From: Vibrio nitrifigilis
GTDB lineage: Bacteria; Pseudomonadota; Gammaproteobacteria; Enterobacterales; Vibrionaceae
Assembly: GCF_015686695.1 (NCBI RefSeq)
Contig: NZ_JADPMR010000001.1
Coordinates: 930,001-994,000 of the forward strand
Reading direction: 5' to 3'
Length of the DNA: 64,000 nucleotides
The translations under genes were made by a program, and so were the position numbers. Of the stretch, positions 17,324 to 27,201 are shown piece after piece; within the stretch, counting starts at the first letter, position 1; the number at the start of each line of letters is the position of its first letter. Below the pieces are notes generated by a model. The model made no database searches and was not told where the DNA came from. It saw only the letters and a program-made list of their open reading frames with translations.

Positions 17324-17415
17324 GGTGAGTTTGACTTTTTTACTTAATTATCCGTTATCTTATCAGAAATGATGCCTTAAAACAGACCCTGTCACTTCTG
17401 ATCCGATCCAGTGTA

Positions 17416-18201
17416 TCAATGCGAATGGATGTGCTTTCTAACGAATGCTGTCTCATAGCCGAGAGATTTTACTCGTTCAAGGCTTTGTTGCGTCAGAGTA
17501 TAGTCAACAAACGGACCTAAAAAGACACGGTGGTTACTTTCTTTGCTATCAACAAAAGTACGCACTGATAAGCTTTGACTTAGTTTTTGCGCTAAAGTTC
17601 GCGCATTTTTTTCATTTTGTGTCGATGCCACTTGTACGTAGTACTTATGGCCTGCATCTGATGGTTCTTTACTCTTTGATTTTCCTGGAGTAATGACCTC
17701 AATTTTTACATTGGCTGTACCTGTTTGCAGCACACCTAATTTATAAGCTGCCGCATAACTTAAATCAATAATCCGCCCTGTATGGAATGGTCCCCGATCA
17801 TTGACCCGAACAATAGCCGTTTTGTCGTTATCGGTATTGGTCACTTTCACATAGCTTGGTAAAGGCAGTGTTTTGTGGGCTGCTGTCATCGAATACATAT
17901 CGTAAATTTCACCATTCGACGTTAAATGTCCGTGGAATTTTTTACCGTACCAAGATGCTTTGCCTGTTTCAGTATACCCTTCAGTATTTTTTATAATATG
18001 GTAAGTTTTACCACCAAGTGTATAGTCCTTATTACCACCAAGACTATAAGGCTCATTTTGTGGATGAGCATCCTCCACATGATCTACAGAGATGGGCGCA
18101 TTTGGCGCCACATCATTATCAATCGAGTATCGTCCAGACGAACTACAGCCGGCCAGTAGCAAAGCTAACATGGCCGAGAATGGCAACAGTAACTTTGTCA
18201 T
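17416..18201 (-). CDS. rlpA: Septal ring lytic transglycosylase RlpA
   Basis: This 261-residue lipoprotein has lipobox LAGC (Cys19). The central RlpA-like double-psi beta-barrel contains the motifs TGKASWYGKKFHG, TAAHKTLPLPS, VRVNDRGPF and IDLSYAAA, with the catalytic-type Asp in NDRGPF. The C-terminal ~75 residues form a SPOR domain that binds denuded septal glycan. RlpA cleaves naked glycan strands during daughter-cell separation. The gene begins immediately after the rodA stop codon, so it is co-transcribed with mrdA-rodA. Confidence 0.95.
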   Translation of the reverse strand: MTKLLLPFSAMLALLLAGCSSSGRYSIDNDVAPNAPISVDHVEDAHPQNEPYSLGGNKDYTLGGKTYHIIKNTEGYTETGKASWYGKKFHGHLTSNGEIYDMYSMTAAHKTLPLPSYVKVTNTDNDKTAIVRVNDRGPFHTGRIIDLSYAAAYKLGVLQTGTANVKIEVITPGKSKSKEPSDAGHKYYVQVASTQNEKNARTLAQKLSQSLSVRTFVDSKESNHRVFLGPFVDYTLTQQSLERVKSLGYETAFVRKHIHSH

Positions 18202-19323
18202 TTAGTTCGCCTTTGAAAATGCTTTTCTGTGAGTGTGTATTGACATTAAAATCCCAAATCCTGCAAGTAGTGTCACCATAGAGGTACCACCATAGCTGAT
18301 TAATGGCAGAGGAACGCCAACAACAGGTAAAATTCCACTCACCATGCCAATATTAACAAACACATAAACAAAAAAGCTTAACGTTATGCTCCCTGCCATC
18401 ATACGACCAAATGCAGTTTGTGAGTTGGTAGCTAAATATAATCCGCGTCCAATCACAAATAGATAAACAGAAAGTAATACCAACACACCAATCAGTCCCC
18501 ATTCTTCTGCAATCACTGCGAAAATGAAGTCAGTATGTCTCTCTGGTAAAAATTCTAGTTGAGATTGCGTGCCATGCAACCATCCTTTTCCAAGTAACCC
18601 GCCAGAACCAATCGCAATTTTACTTTGAATAATGTGATAGCCCGCACCTAACGGATCGGACTCTGGATTAAATAATGTCCTAACTCGCGTTTTTTGGTAA
18701 TCGTGCATCAGGAAAAACCACAGCACAGGGATAAAGGCGCCGACAGCAACACAAGCCGCGATAATGTATTTCCAGCTAATACCAGCGAGGAAAATAACAA
18801 ACACGCCAGAAGCAGCGATCAATATAGAGGTACCAAGGTCCGGTTGTTTTGCTATCAGAATGGTCGGAACGAATACCATCGCGAGCGATAGAACCAATGT
18901 ACGAAAGTCTGGCGGTAGCTGACGATGACCAATAAAACGCGCCACCATCAGCGGTACTGCTAATTTTAGTAGCTCTGAAGGTTGAAAACGGACAAAGCCC
19001 AAGTTCAGCCAACGCTGAGCACCTTTAGATATTTCACCAAACAGCAGAACACCAACGAGAAGGATAACCCCAACAAAAAAGAGTAGAGGAGCCATTCGTT
19101 CATAGGTGCGTGGAGGAATCTGAGCAATGCCGATCATGATGCCAAGCGCGAGTAGCATACGCATTGCTTGGCGTTCCATCATTGCCATGTTCTGCCCACT
19201 AGCGCTGTACATAATGACCAGACCAAAAAACATCAGTAACATCACTGCAAGAAGCAGTGGTAAATCAATATGAATACGCTGGAAAAATGAGCGGTTCTCT
19301 TGAGTAGGATCGATATTCATCAT
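18202..19323 (-). CDS. rodA: Peptidoglycan glycosyltransferase RodA (MrdB)
   Basis: This 373-residue SEDS-family polymerase has about ten membrane helices. It polymerises glycan strands for cell elongation, working with the PBP2 transpeptidase encoded just upstream. SEDS landmarks are present: RWLNLGFVRFQPSELLKLA, KQPDLGTSI (catalytic-type Asp) and the C-terminal LPLISYGGTSMVTLL. It overlaps mrdA by 4 bases, indicating translational coupling. Confidence 0.97.
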   Translation of the reverse strand: MMNIDPTQENRSFFQRIHIDLPLLLAVMLLMFFGLVIMYSASGQNMAMMERQAMRMLLALGIMIGIAQIPPRTYERMAPLLFFVGVILLVGVLLFGEISKGAQRWLNLGFVRFQPSELLKLAVPLMVARFIGHRQLPPDFRTLVLSLAMVFVPTILIAKQPDLGTSILIAASGVFVIFLAGISWKYIIAACVAVGAFIPVLWFFLMHDYQKTRVRTLFNPESDPLGAGYHIIQSKIAIGSGGLLGKGWLHGTQSQLEFLPERHTDFIFAVIAEEWGLIGVLVLLSVYLFVIGRGLYLATNSQTAFGRMMAGSITLSFFVYVFVNIGMVSGILPVVGVPLPLISYGGTSMVTLLAGFGILMSIHTHRKAFSKAN

Positions 19324-21203
19324 TTGTCGCTCTTTCCTTTACCAAGTAGCATATAGTCAAAGATTTTACGCGCCACAGGTGCACCATGACTCGACCCGCC
19401 CCCCGCGTTTTCTAATACAATAGTCACGATTGCTTTTGGATTTTTTACAGGTGCAAATGAAATAAACAAAGCGTGGTCTCGTAAGTGCTCGGCCAGTTCT
19501 GCTGCATTGTATTTTTGACCCTCCGCTAAACCAAAGACCTGAGCCGTACCTGATTTACCTCCACTGGTATAAGGTGCACCATGGAATGCGCGGCGAGCGG
19601 TACCACGAGGACCGTTGTTCACCAAATACATACCGTGCAGTGCGATGTCCCAGTATTTTTCCGGTACATTTTTTATAGGGGGATAGGTCACGATCTCCGC
19701 ATCGCGTCGAGTAGAAAATGCGTCACCATTATTGATGGTCGAACGGAGTAAGTGAGGTGCGATGACTTCGCCATGATGTACGAGCACCGACAACGCTTTA
19801 GCCAATTGAAGCGGAGTTGCTGTCCAGTAACCTTGCCCGATACCAACAGGGATAGTATCACCCTGGTACCAAGGCTGATGGAATTTTGCATGTTTCCATT
19901 CTCTGGTTGGCATATTGGCTTTACTTTCTTCATAGATATCAATACCGGTATAATCGCCAAAACCAAATTTCTTCATCCAAGTCGAAATACGGTCAATACC
20001 CATCTCGTATGCAACGTGATAGAAGAAAGTATCGACAGACTCTTCTAAGGCTTTGGTGACATTTACTTTGCCATGTCCCCAACGTAACCAGTCGCGGAAA
20101 GGGCGAGTGTTCGAGTTAGGAATTTTCCAATAGCCGGGGTCGTTACGGGTATACGTTGGTGTAATAACACCTTCGGTCAATGCCGACACTGCCATAAACG
20201 GTTTCACTGTGGAACCCGGAGGGTAGATACCTAATGTACTGCGGTTAACAAGAGGTCGATCTTTATCATTCAGCAATTTAGCGTACGCTTTTCCTGAAAT
20301 ACCATGAACAAATGCATTCGGGTCATAACTTGGACTGGATACCATAGCAAGAACACCGTTGTCTTTAGGATCGAGCACAATGGCTGAGCCGCGACGTCCG
20401 TCTAATAACTTGCTGACATACAGTTGTAAGTTGATATCGATGTTTAACACGATATCTTTCCCTGGAATTGGCGGTACGTACTTCAAGGTACGAATAATGC
20501 GCCCTCGACTGTTCACTTCTACTTCTTGATAACCGGCCGTACCATGTAGGACATCCTCGTAATATTTTTCAATACCTAATTTACCGATGTCCCTCGTTGC
20601 TTGATAGTTAGCGGTTTTTCCTTCGCGCTCTAAGCGTGACATGTCTTTATCGTTGATACGAGACACATAGCCTAAAACGTGGGTGAGAACGGAACCATAA
20701 GGGTAGTAACGTTTCAAAGCTGCAGTGACTTGCACGCCAGGAAATTTGTATTGATTGACTGAGAATTTAGCGACTTGCTCATCAGTTAGCTGAGAAAGTA
20801 GTTGGACCGAATCAAAGCGACGTGTACGCCGGCGCTCTTTTTGAAACTCATCAATATCGTCTTGGGTAATGGGCAGTATTGTCTGTAAACGCTTGAGGGT
20901 ATCGTCCATATTTTTCACCTTTTCAGGGGTGATTTCTAGACTGAATACAGGGCGATTTTCTGCGAGTAGTTTACCATTTCGATCATAAATTAATCCGCGG
21001 TTAGGAGAGATTGGGACTATTTTGATTCGGTTATCATTGGAACGGGTTTTATAATCTTGGTATTGATTGACTTGGATATTGTACAAATTACCAATCAATA
21101 CAATAACTAATAGAATAATGCCAACAAAGGATACTACCGCACGGCTACGAAATAGCCGTGCTTCTGCTAAGTAATCTCGAATTGGGCTACGTTTGCGTAA
21201 CAT
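19320..21203 (-). CDS. mrdA: Penicillin-binding protein 2 (MrdA)
   Basis: This 627-residue class B transpeptidase of the elongasome has one N-terminal membrane helix (about residues 23-44), a pedestal domain and a C-terminal transpeptidase domain. Catalytic motifs are STVK at 331-334 (Ser331 nucleophile), SVD at 389-391 and KSGT at 550-553. It cross-links new lateral wall with RodA. It starts 6 bases after rlmH. Confidence 0.97.
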   Translation of the reverse strand: MLRKRSPIRDYLAEARLFRSRAVVSFVGIILLVIVLIGNLYNIQVNQYQDYKTRSNDNRIKIVPISPNRGLIYDRNGKLLAENRPVFSLEITPEKVKNMDDTLKRLQTILPITQDDIDEFQKERRRTRRFDSVQLLSQLTDEQVAKFSVNQYKFPGVQVTAALKRYYPYGSVLTHVLGYVSRINDKDMSRLEREGKTANYQATRDIGKLGIEKYYEDVLHGTAGYQEVEVNSRGRIIRTLKYVPPIPGKDIVLNIDINLQLYVSKLLDGRRGSAIVLDPKDNGVLAMVSSPSYDPNAFVHGISGKAYAKLLNDKDRPLVNRSTLGIYPPGSTVKPFMAVSALTEGVITPTYTRNDPGYWKIPNSNTRPFRDWLRWGHGKVNVTKALEESVDTFFYHVAYEMGIDRISTWMKKFGFGDYTGIDIYEESKANMPTREWKHAKFHQPWYQGDTIPVGIGQGYWTATPLQLAKALSVLVHHGEVIAPHLLRSTINNGDAFSTRRDAEIVTYPPIKNVPEKYWDIALHGMYLVNNGPRGTARRAFHGAPYTSGGKSGTAQVFGLAEGQKYNAAELAEHLRDHALFISFAPVKNPKAIVTIVLENAGGGSSHGAPVARKIFDYMLLGKGKSDK

Positions 21204-21209
21204 CTATGC

Positions 21210-21680
21210 CTATTCTCGATGGTAAGGGTGATTGGCGGTTATGCTCCACGCTCGATACAGGCTTTCAGCCATCACCACCCGAACGAGTGGGTGAGGGAGC
21301 GTTAACGGCGATAAAGACCAAGATTGGTCTGCGGCTTGTTTACATGCTGGAGCAAGTCCTTCTGGACCACCAATTAAGATAGAGACATCGCGTCCATCTA
21401 ATTTCCAACTTTCCAGTTGACCAGCCAATTGCTCGGTATCCCAACGTTTTCCGGGAATATCGAGCGTAACAATACGGTTGCCTTTTGGCACAGCCGCTAG
21501 CATGGCTTCGCCTTCTTTTTGCAAAATTCTTGCAATATCGGCATTCTTGCCTCGTTTACCGGCTGAAACTTCAATGAGATCGAGCGGCATATCGTGGGGA
21601 AAGCGACGTTTATACTCTTGAAAGCCTTCCTCTACCCACTTGGGCATTTTAGTTCCAACAGCGATTAATTGAATCTTCAA
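21210..21680 (-). CDS. rlmH: 23S rRNA (pseudouridine-1915-N3)-methyltransferase RlmH
   Basis: This 156-residue SPOUT methyltransferase modifies pseudouridine 1915 in helix 69 of 23S rRNA on assembled ribosomes. The trefoil-knot SAM site is visible as FLIGGPEGL-like ILIGGPEGLAPACK and LSPLTLPHPLVRVVMAESLYRAW, and the end is HPYHRE, matching family length exactly. It follows rsfS by 3 bases, the usual arrangement. Confidence 0.96.
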   Translation of the reverse strand: MKIQLIAVGTKMPKWVEEGFQEYKRRFPHDMPLDLIEVSAGKRGKNADIARILQKEGEAMLAAVPKGNRIVTLDIPGKRWDTEQLAGQLESWKLDGRDVSILIGGPEGLAPACKQAADQSWSLSPLTLPHPLVRVVMAESLYRAWSITANHPYHRE

Positions 21681-21683
21681 CGC

Positions 21684-22001
21684 TTAGCTCCAGAGCTTTT
21701 CTAACTGGTACATCTCGCGTTGTTCTTCCTGCATCACATGGATCATTGTGGTGCCCAAATCAACAACTACCCATTCTCCCTCGGTTTCACCTTCAATACC
21801 AAGCAGATCTAGGCCTGATTTACGAGCTTCACTGGCCACATGGTCGGCAATGGAAGCTACGTGGCGTTTAGAGGTGCCAGTACAAATGATCATAAAATCT
21901 GTGATACTAGATTTACCTTGCACATCAATAGTAATGATGTCTTGTGCTTTCATATCATCTGCTTTATCAGCAAGGAATGCGGTTAATTCTTCGCGTTGCA
22001 A
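21684..22001 (-). CDS. rsfS: Ribosomal silencing factor RsfS
   Basis: This 105-residue protein binds ribosomal protein L14 and blocks joining of the subunits under starvation. Family motifs are DIITIDVQGKSSITDFMIICTGTS in the N-terminal half and GEWVVVDLGTTMIHVMQEEQR..YQLEKLW at the end. It is normally next to nadD, but here nadD is absent and only 131 bases separate it from holA. Confidence 0.96.
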   Translation of the reverse strand: MQREELTAFLADKADDMKAQDIITIDVQGKSSITDFMIICTGTSKRHVASIADHVASEARKSGLDLLGIEGETEGEWVVVDLGTTMIHVMQEEQREMYQLEKLWS

Positions 22002-22132
22002 GTAACTATCCTCTGAAATTTATCGTTGTTCTAAGTAAAAAGAGCGTCGGAGTATACCATACCGATCACTGTATTTATCCGTACGATATTACGTGTTAGG
22101 GACATCGTAGCGTATTGAGTCAGTCTTTACTC

Positions 22133-23158
22133 TTACAGTGGTAACGGTATGTTTGCATCAGTATGACAACACTCAAGGGTGATTTGTTGCAATAAAGGCC
22201 AAACAGGTTGCTCATATTGAGTTTTTGTCAATATTTCGCATTGGGCAAGTAATTGCACCAAATGGCGCAGTTTTTTTGTGGAAAGACGCTTTAATGCTGC
22301 AGCGTACAGGGGGCGTTTATTTTGCCAGATACGAAATTTTTCCATCACAGAGCCTAAGGGCATTGTCGTTAAAGCTTGCTGCATTTGAACTAATTGCATC
22401 AGCTCTTTTTGAATGGTTCGAATCAGGATTATAGGTTCCATATCTTCCGCTTGTAACTGGCGTAAAACGCGTTGTGCACGTTTCTCTTTTCCTTCCAGTA
22501 AAGAATCAGTCCAATGAAAAGCGGTGTAGTGGTTATTACGACTTAATGCTTCCTCTAGGCGAATCATCGTGATTTGTCCGTCTGGATAGAGCAACACGAG
22601 TTTTTCTAAACTCTGAACGAGGGCAAATAGATTCCCTTCATGCCAATGGGCTAACATTTGCACAGCTTCAGTATCAGGAGTCAGCCCAATCTGTCGGCAG
22701 CGAGTGATTACGAATTGTGGTAAGCGACTAATATCTGGAGTTAAACAGTTAACCAAGCAACCTTGATTTGCTATCGCTTTACACCAAGCCGAGTTCTCTT
22801 GTGCCTTCGTCAGCCTGCCACCAATAATCACTAACATCACATCAGGATTAAGGCTTTCGACGAGCGTTTTAATTTCTTTACCTATTGCCGCATTGATTCC
22901 TGCTTCCGGTAAAGTTAGCTCGATAAGCTGACGATTTGAAAATAAGCTCATTGACTGACAACAGTCGTAGACCTCATTCCAATCTAGACTTGCATCAACG
23001 GCAAACCGATGTTTTTCTTCAAACCCTAGGGTAAGAGCTGCTTTTTCAATCGCAATCCGTGATTCATCTAACAGCAGCGGCTCGTTGCCGAAGACCAAAT
23101 AGCTCGGCAACAGCTGCTTGTTTAATAAATCCGCTAACTTATCTGCGTATATTCTCAT
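22133..23158 (-). CDS. holA: DNA polymerase III subunit delta HolA
   Basis: The product has 341 residues from the ATG at 23158; a TTG two codons earlier is less likely. The delta subunit opens the beta clamp during clamp loading. The N-terminus MRIYADKLADLLNKQLLPSYLVFGNEPLL is typical, and the clamp-binding element is in the SMSLFSNRQLIEL region (about residues 65-80). It follows lptE by 21 bases, as in E. coli. It is in the same run as leuS, lptE and rsfS. Confidence 0.95.
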   Translation of the reverse strand: MRIYADKLADLLNKQLLPSYLVFGNEPLLLDESRIAIEKAALTLGFEEKHRFAVDASLDWNEVYDCCQSMSLFSNRQLIELTLPEAGINAAIGKEIKTLVESLNPDVMLVIIGGRLTKAQENSAWCKAIANQGCLVNCLTPDISRLPQFVITRCRQIGLTPDTEAVQMLAHWHEGNLFALVQSLEKLVLLYPDGQITMIRLEEALSRNNHYTAFHWTDSLLEGKEKRAQRVLRQLQAEDMEPIILIRTIQKELMQLVQMQQALTTMPLGSVMEKFRIWQNKRPLYAAALKRLSTKKLRHLVQLLAQCEILTKTQYEQPVWPLLQQITLECCHTDANIPLPL

Positions 23159-23179
23159 GACCAATCAAAGTGCTCAGTC

Positions 23180-23815
23180 TTAGTCGACAGAATCAGAGTT
23201 AGAAAGATCACTGCCTAACTCTTGCTGTTTTTTCTGTTCTTGCTGCTGTTCATGCAGCTCCTTGGTTGTGATCTTATTACCGTCTTTATCCAAATTCATA
23301 GTGCCTGCTTCGATGTTCGCTTTTAAGCGTGCCATTTGACGGATAATTTGGCTTGCTGCGAGGTGGCGCATTTCATCTTCAAGTTTGTCTTGTTCGACCG
23401 ATTTTGCCAATGCACTGAGTGGGTTATCCAAATAGCTTCGTGTCACACTGGTGGTAAAGGTTCTATCACCAATATCAGGGATAGTAACTCGATAACTCGC
23501 GGAAAAGGTTAGCTCAATTTCTGCTGCACGAGTGCTTTGATAAAGGGACAGCGTACGATCACTCAGACTTTCACTTAACAGGTGAAGGTTCGGTATATTT
23601 TCTGCTGGTGGCACTATGTTAATGTCATTCATACGCAACTGACGAGTGATAATACGCGTAAAGTCGCTGTACTGGTCATAACTGGTAAATGACATCGTAT
23701 CTAGAGCTTCAGGAACATCATAATCACCACGAAGGTGAAAGCCACAAGCACTCAAAAGAGTGGCAAGAAAAAAGACCAAAGAAAATTTAATTGGAGAAAA
23801 CTGTGTTAAGCGCAT
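23180..23815 (-). CDS. lptE: LPS-assembly lipoprotein LptE
   Basis: This 211-residue outer-membrane lipoprotein plugs the LptD barrel during lipopolysaccharide export. The signal ends in lipobox LSAC (Cys23) and is followed by GFHLRGDYDVPEALDTM, the LptE signature. The C-terminal ~40 residues are a hydrophilic, Gln/Glu-rich tail (EQQQEQKKQQELGS) longer than in E. coli. It lies between leuS and holA as usual. Confidence 0.94.
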   Translation of the reverse strand: MRLTQFSPIKFSLVFFLATLLSACGFHLRGDYDVPEALDTMSFTSYDQYSDFTRIITRQLRMNDINIVPPAENIPNLHLLSESLSDRTLSLYQSTRAAEIELTFSASYRVTIPDIGDRTFTTSVTRSYLDNPLSALAKSVEQDKLEDEMRHLAASQIIRQMARLKANIEAGTMNLDKDGNKITTKELHEQQQEQKKQQELGSDLSNSDSVD

Positions 23816-23917
23816 TGGTTATCTATTCTCTATTATCGAAAGACTTAGGTTAATTCACCCAAAGGGAAAACTAACGTAAGGCTTTGCCGTCGTATAACGC
23901 CTTAGCTCAGACGCAGG

Positions 23918-23942
23918 AAAAGTTGCCGCAAGCGGCAACTTT
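23918..23942 (-). terminator. Hairpin downstream of leuS
   Basis: The stem AAAGTTGCCGC / GCGGCAACTTT is followed by TTCC on the minus strand. It lies about 50 bases after the leuS stop. It may partly separate leuS from lptE-holA expression. Confidence 0.6.
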
Positions 23943-23991
23943 AGTCATGAAGTCTGTCAATGTAAAACCGCAGACCTTAGTGTGTAATCAC

Positions 23992-26565
23992 TTAGTTTGC
24001 AACGATATTCAATAGCTTACCAGGAACGTAAATGACTTTACGTACTGTTTTGCCATCTGTGAATTTCTTCACGTTTTCATCATTCAAACCAAGCTCTTCC
24101 ACTTGTTCTTTTGGCGCATCAGCTGCCACGGTGATTTTACTGCGAAGTTTACCGTTCACTTGAAGGATGATCAGTTTTTCATCTTCAACCAATGCAGCTT
24201 CATCGAACGTTGGCCATTGAGCATGGTCTGCATCTTGCTCACCTAGCGCTTCCCACATTTCGAAACAAATGTGTGGAGTAATAGGGTAAAGCATGCGAAC
24301 GATAGCTTTTAGTGCTTCGTCCATGATGGCACGATCCTGACCTTCCGCCAATGGCGCTTTAGTCAGTTTGTTCATCAGTTCCATGATTGCAGCGATTGCA
24401 GTGTTAAATGTTTGACGACGTTCAATATCGTCTGTCACTTTTGCGATCGTTTTATGTACTTCGCGGCGCAGTGCTTTTTGATCTGTCGTTAGAGTTGCAG
24501 CATCAAGCGCAGGTACTTCACCGTGTTGAATGTGCTCATTAACCAGTTTCCATACACGACGAAGGAAGCGGTTAGCGCCTTCAACACCAGATTCTTGCCA
24601 TTCTAAAGTCATGTCGGCTGGAGACGCGAACATCATGAATAAGCGCACGGTATCGGCACCGTACTTATCAACCATTTCTTGTGGGTCAATACCGTTGTTT
24701 TTAGACTTAGACATTTTGATCATGCCTGAGTGTTCAACGTCACGGCCAGTGCTGTCTTTCGCTGATGTGATGTGGCCTTTACCGTCACGCTCAACTGTCA
24801 CGTGAGTAGGTGCAACCCACTCTGTGCCACCTTTCTCGTTCTCGTAAGAGAATGCATCAGCCAATACCATGCCTTGACATAGTAGACGCTTGAACGGTTC
24901 ATCAGAGGTTACGTAACCGGCATCACGCAGCAATTTGTGGAAGAAGCGAGAGTACAGTAGGTGCATACATGCGTGTTCGATCCCACCCACGTATTGATCG
25001 GCTGGTAACCAGTAGTTTGCTTTTTCTGGATCTAAAATGTCATCCGCTTGTGGAGAACAGTAGCGCGCGTAATACCAAGAGGATTCCATAAAGGTATCAA
25101 AGGTATCTGTTTCACGTAATGCTGGTTCGCCGTTAAAGGTGGTTTTTGCCCATTCTTTATCGGCTTTAATTGGACTAGTTACACCGTCCATTACCACATC
25201 TTCTGGAAGAATGACTGGTAGTTGGTCTGCGGGTACTGGATGAACTTGGCCGTCTTCAGTGGTTACCATTGGGATTGGTGCACCCCAGTAACGCTGACGA
25301 GAAACACCCCAGTCACGTAGACGGAAGTTAACGGTCTTCTTACCTTTTCCTTCGGCTTCTAGTCTTGCTGAGATAGCATCAAATGCTGCTTGGAATTCAA
25401 GACCGTCGAATTCACCTGAATCAAACAGTACGCCTTTCTCGGTGTATGCTTCTTCAGAGATATTGAGTTCGCTGCCGTCAGCAGGGCTGATTACAGGAAT
25501 GATATCTAGACCGTACTTAGTCGCGAACTCGTAGTCACGTTGGTCGTGCGCAGGTACTGCCATTACAGCGCCTGTACCGTAATCCATTAGTACGAAGTTA
25601 GCGACGTAAACAGGAACCTCACGGCCGTTCAATGGGTGAATAGCAGTAAGGCCAGTCGCCATACCTTTCTTCTCCATTGTTGCCATTTCAGCTTCTGCTA
25701 CTTTGTTGTTCTTACACTCTTCAATGAAAGCTGCTAGCTCAGGGTTTGTTTTCGCTGCTTCTGCTGCTAGAGGGTGGCCTGCTGCGATACCAACATAAGT
25801 CACACCCATTAGCGTGTCTGGGCGAGTCGTGTACACTTCTAGGTCTGCTTGACCTTTCACTTCAAACTTAAGCTCTACGCCTTCAGAGCGACCAATCCAG
25901 TTACGCTGCATGGTTTTAACCATTTCTGGCCAGCCATCTAGCTTGTCTAAGTCATCGATCAGTTCTTGAGCGTACTCAGTAATTTTGATAAACCACTGAG
26001 GGATTTCTTTTTGCTCCACGATTGCGCCTGAACGCCAACCGCGACCATCAACAACTTGCTCGTTCGCAAGAACTGTCTGGTCAACTGGGTCCCAGTTAAC
26101 CGTTGACATCTTCTTGTAAACGAGACCTTTTTCGTAAAGCTTAGTGAAGAACTCTTGCTCCCAGCGGTAGTACTCAGGACGACAAGTGGCGAATTCGCGG
26201 TTCCAGTCATAACCAAAGCCCAATGATTTAAGCTGGTTTTTCATGTATTCGATGTTTTCGTATGTCCATGGTGCAGGCGCTGTATTGTTTTTCACAGCTG
26301 CGTTTTCTGCTGGTAGACCGAAAGCGTCCCAGCCAATTGGCTGCATGACGTTTTTACCTTGTAGGCGCTGGAAGCGTGAGATTACGTCACCGATGGTGTA
26401 GTTACGCACGTGACCCATGTGGAGTCGACCACTTGGGTATGGGAACATTGAGAGACAATAGAATTTTTCTTTGTTAGGGTCTTCAGTAGCAGCGAACGTT
26501 TCGTTGCTATCCCAGTGCTGTTGAACTTTTTGTTCAATATCTTGCGGGTTATATTGATCTTGCAT
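23992..26565 (-). CDS. leuS: Leucyl-tRNA synthetase LeuS
   Basis: This 857-residue class Ia synthetase charges tRNA-Leu. The HIGH motif reads HMGH at residues 49-52 and KMSKS is at 617-621. Between them lies the CP1 editing domain, with the conserved Thr-rich motif TTRPDTLMGVTYV and the Asp-containing AVPAHDQRDYEFA used for hydrolysis of mischarged tRNA. Length matches the bacterial family. It opens the leuS-lptE-holA-rsfS-rlmH-mrdA-rodA-rlpA run of genes on this strand. Confidence 0.98.
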   Translation of the reverse strand: MQDQYNPQDIEQKVQQHWDSNETFAATEDPNKEKFYCLSMFPYPSGRLHMGHVRNYTIGDVISRFQRLQGKNVMQPIGWDAFGLPAENAAVKNNTAPAPWTYENIEYMKNQLKSLGFGYDWNREFATCRPEYYRWEQEFFTKLYEKGLVYKKMSTVNWDPVDQTVLANEQVVDGRGWRSGAIVEQKEIPQWFIKITEYAQELIDDLDKLDGWPEMVKTMQRNWIGRSEGVELKFEVKGQADLEVYTTRPDTLMGVTYVGIAAGHPLAAEAAKTNPELAAFIEECKNNKVAEAEMATMEKKGMATGLTAIHPLNGREVPVYVANFVLMDYGTGAVMAVPAHDQRDYEFATKYGLDIIPVISPADGSELNISEEAYTEKGVLFDSGEFDGLEFQAAFDAISARLEAEGKGKKTVNFRLRDWGVSRQRYWGAPIPMVTTEDGQVHPVPADQLPVILPEDVVMDGVTSPIKADKEWAKTTFNGEPALRETDTFDTFMESSWYYARYCSPQADDILDPEKANYWLPADQYVGGIEHACMHLLYSRFFHKLLRDAGYVTSDEPFKRLLCQGMVLADAFSYENEKGGTEWVAPTHVTVERDGKGHITSAKDSTGRDVEHSGMIKMSKSKNNGIDPQEMVDKYGADTVRLFMMFASPADMTLEWQESGVEGANRFLRRVWKLVNEHIQHGEVPALDAATLTTDQKALRREVHKTIAKVTDDIERRQTFNTAIAAIMELMNKLTKAPLAEGQDRAIMDEALKAIVRMLYPITPHICFEMWEALGEQDADHAQWPTFDEAALVEDEKLIILQVNGKLRSKITVAADAPKEQVEELGLNDENVKKFTDGKTVRKVIYVPGKLLNIVAN

Positions 26566-26687
26566 CGATGATATCCGGTTATCTTGGAATTTGTGAGTTC
26601 AATTAGAACTGATACTAATAGATCGTCATAGAATACCTAAAGGTTGACAGCACAACAATAGCCAATCCACTTTGATGGGGGTGACTT

Positions 26688-27158
26688 ATGCCAAAACAGA
26701 AACAAGGTTACGAAGCTTTACTCGAAGAAGTCATTGAAACGCTGAAAAAGAGTCCTGATGAAATTTCCAAGATATTGGATAAATCAGAGCAAGTTGTCAG
26801 TGCCGCCAATAACTTAACCAAAGATGAGTTAGCATTAATTTCTGAATATGTTAAAGCAGACCTCAAAGAGTTCTCAGATTCTTTTGAAGAGAGCAAAAAT
26901 GGGCCTTTTTATCTCACAATTACTAATTCTATATGGCAAGGGTTAATGGACATTACCGATAAAACCAAGCTTGAGTGGTTAGAGTTAGGTAAAGAACTTG
27001 AACAGCAAGGTGTGTATCAGGTGGGAGATATGATCGGGTTAGGGGTTTTAGTCTGTGAAAAATGTGGGCATAAAACGGAATATATCCATCCCACAGAGGT
27101 CATCCCATGTCCGAAATGTGGCCACCAAAGTTTTCATCGTCAGCCGTTAACACCCTAA
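26688..27158 (+). CDS. ybeL: Zinc-ribbon protein YbeL
   Basis: This 156-residue cytosolic protein of the YbeL/DUF1451 family is divergent from leuS. The N-terminal ~100 residues are helical and charged. The C-terminal end holds a zinc ribbon with two CXXC pairs, CEKCGHKTE and CPKCGHQSF, about 20 residues apart. The function is not known. A ribosome binding site GGGGGTG lies 6 bases before the ATG. Confidence 0.9.
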   Translation: MPKQKQGYEALLEEVIETLKKSPDEISKILDKSEQVVSAANNLTKDELALISEYVKADLKEFSDSFEESKNGPFYLTITNSIWQGLMDITDKTKLEWLELGKELEQQGVYQVGDMIGLGVLVCEKCGHKTEYIHPTEVIPCPKCGHQSFHRQPLTP

Positions 27159-27160
27159 AT

Positions 27161-27192
27161 AAAAAACCGCAAACTGATGTTTGCGGTTTTAT
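27161..27192. terminator. Bidirectional terminator between ybeL and lnt
   Basis: The stem AAAACCGCAAAC / GTTTGCGGTTTT, with A and T tracts at each side, serves both convergent genes. Confidence 0.85.
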
Positions 27193-27201
27193 TATGAAAC
27201 G

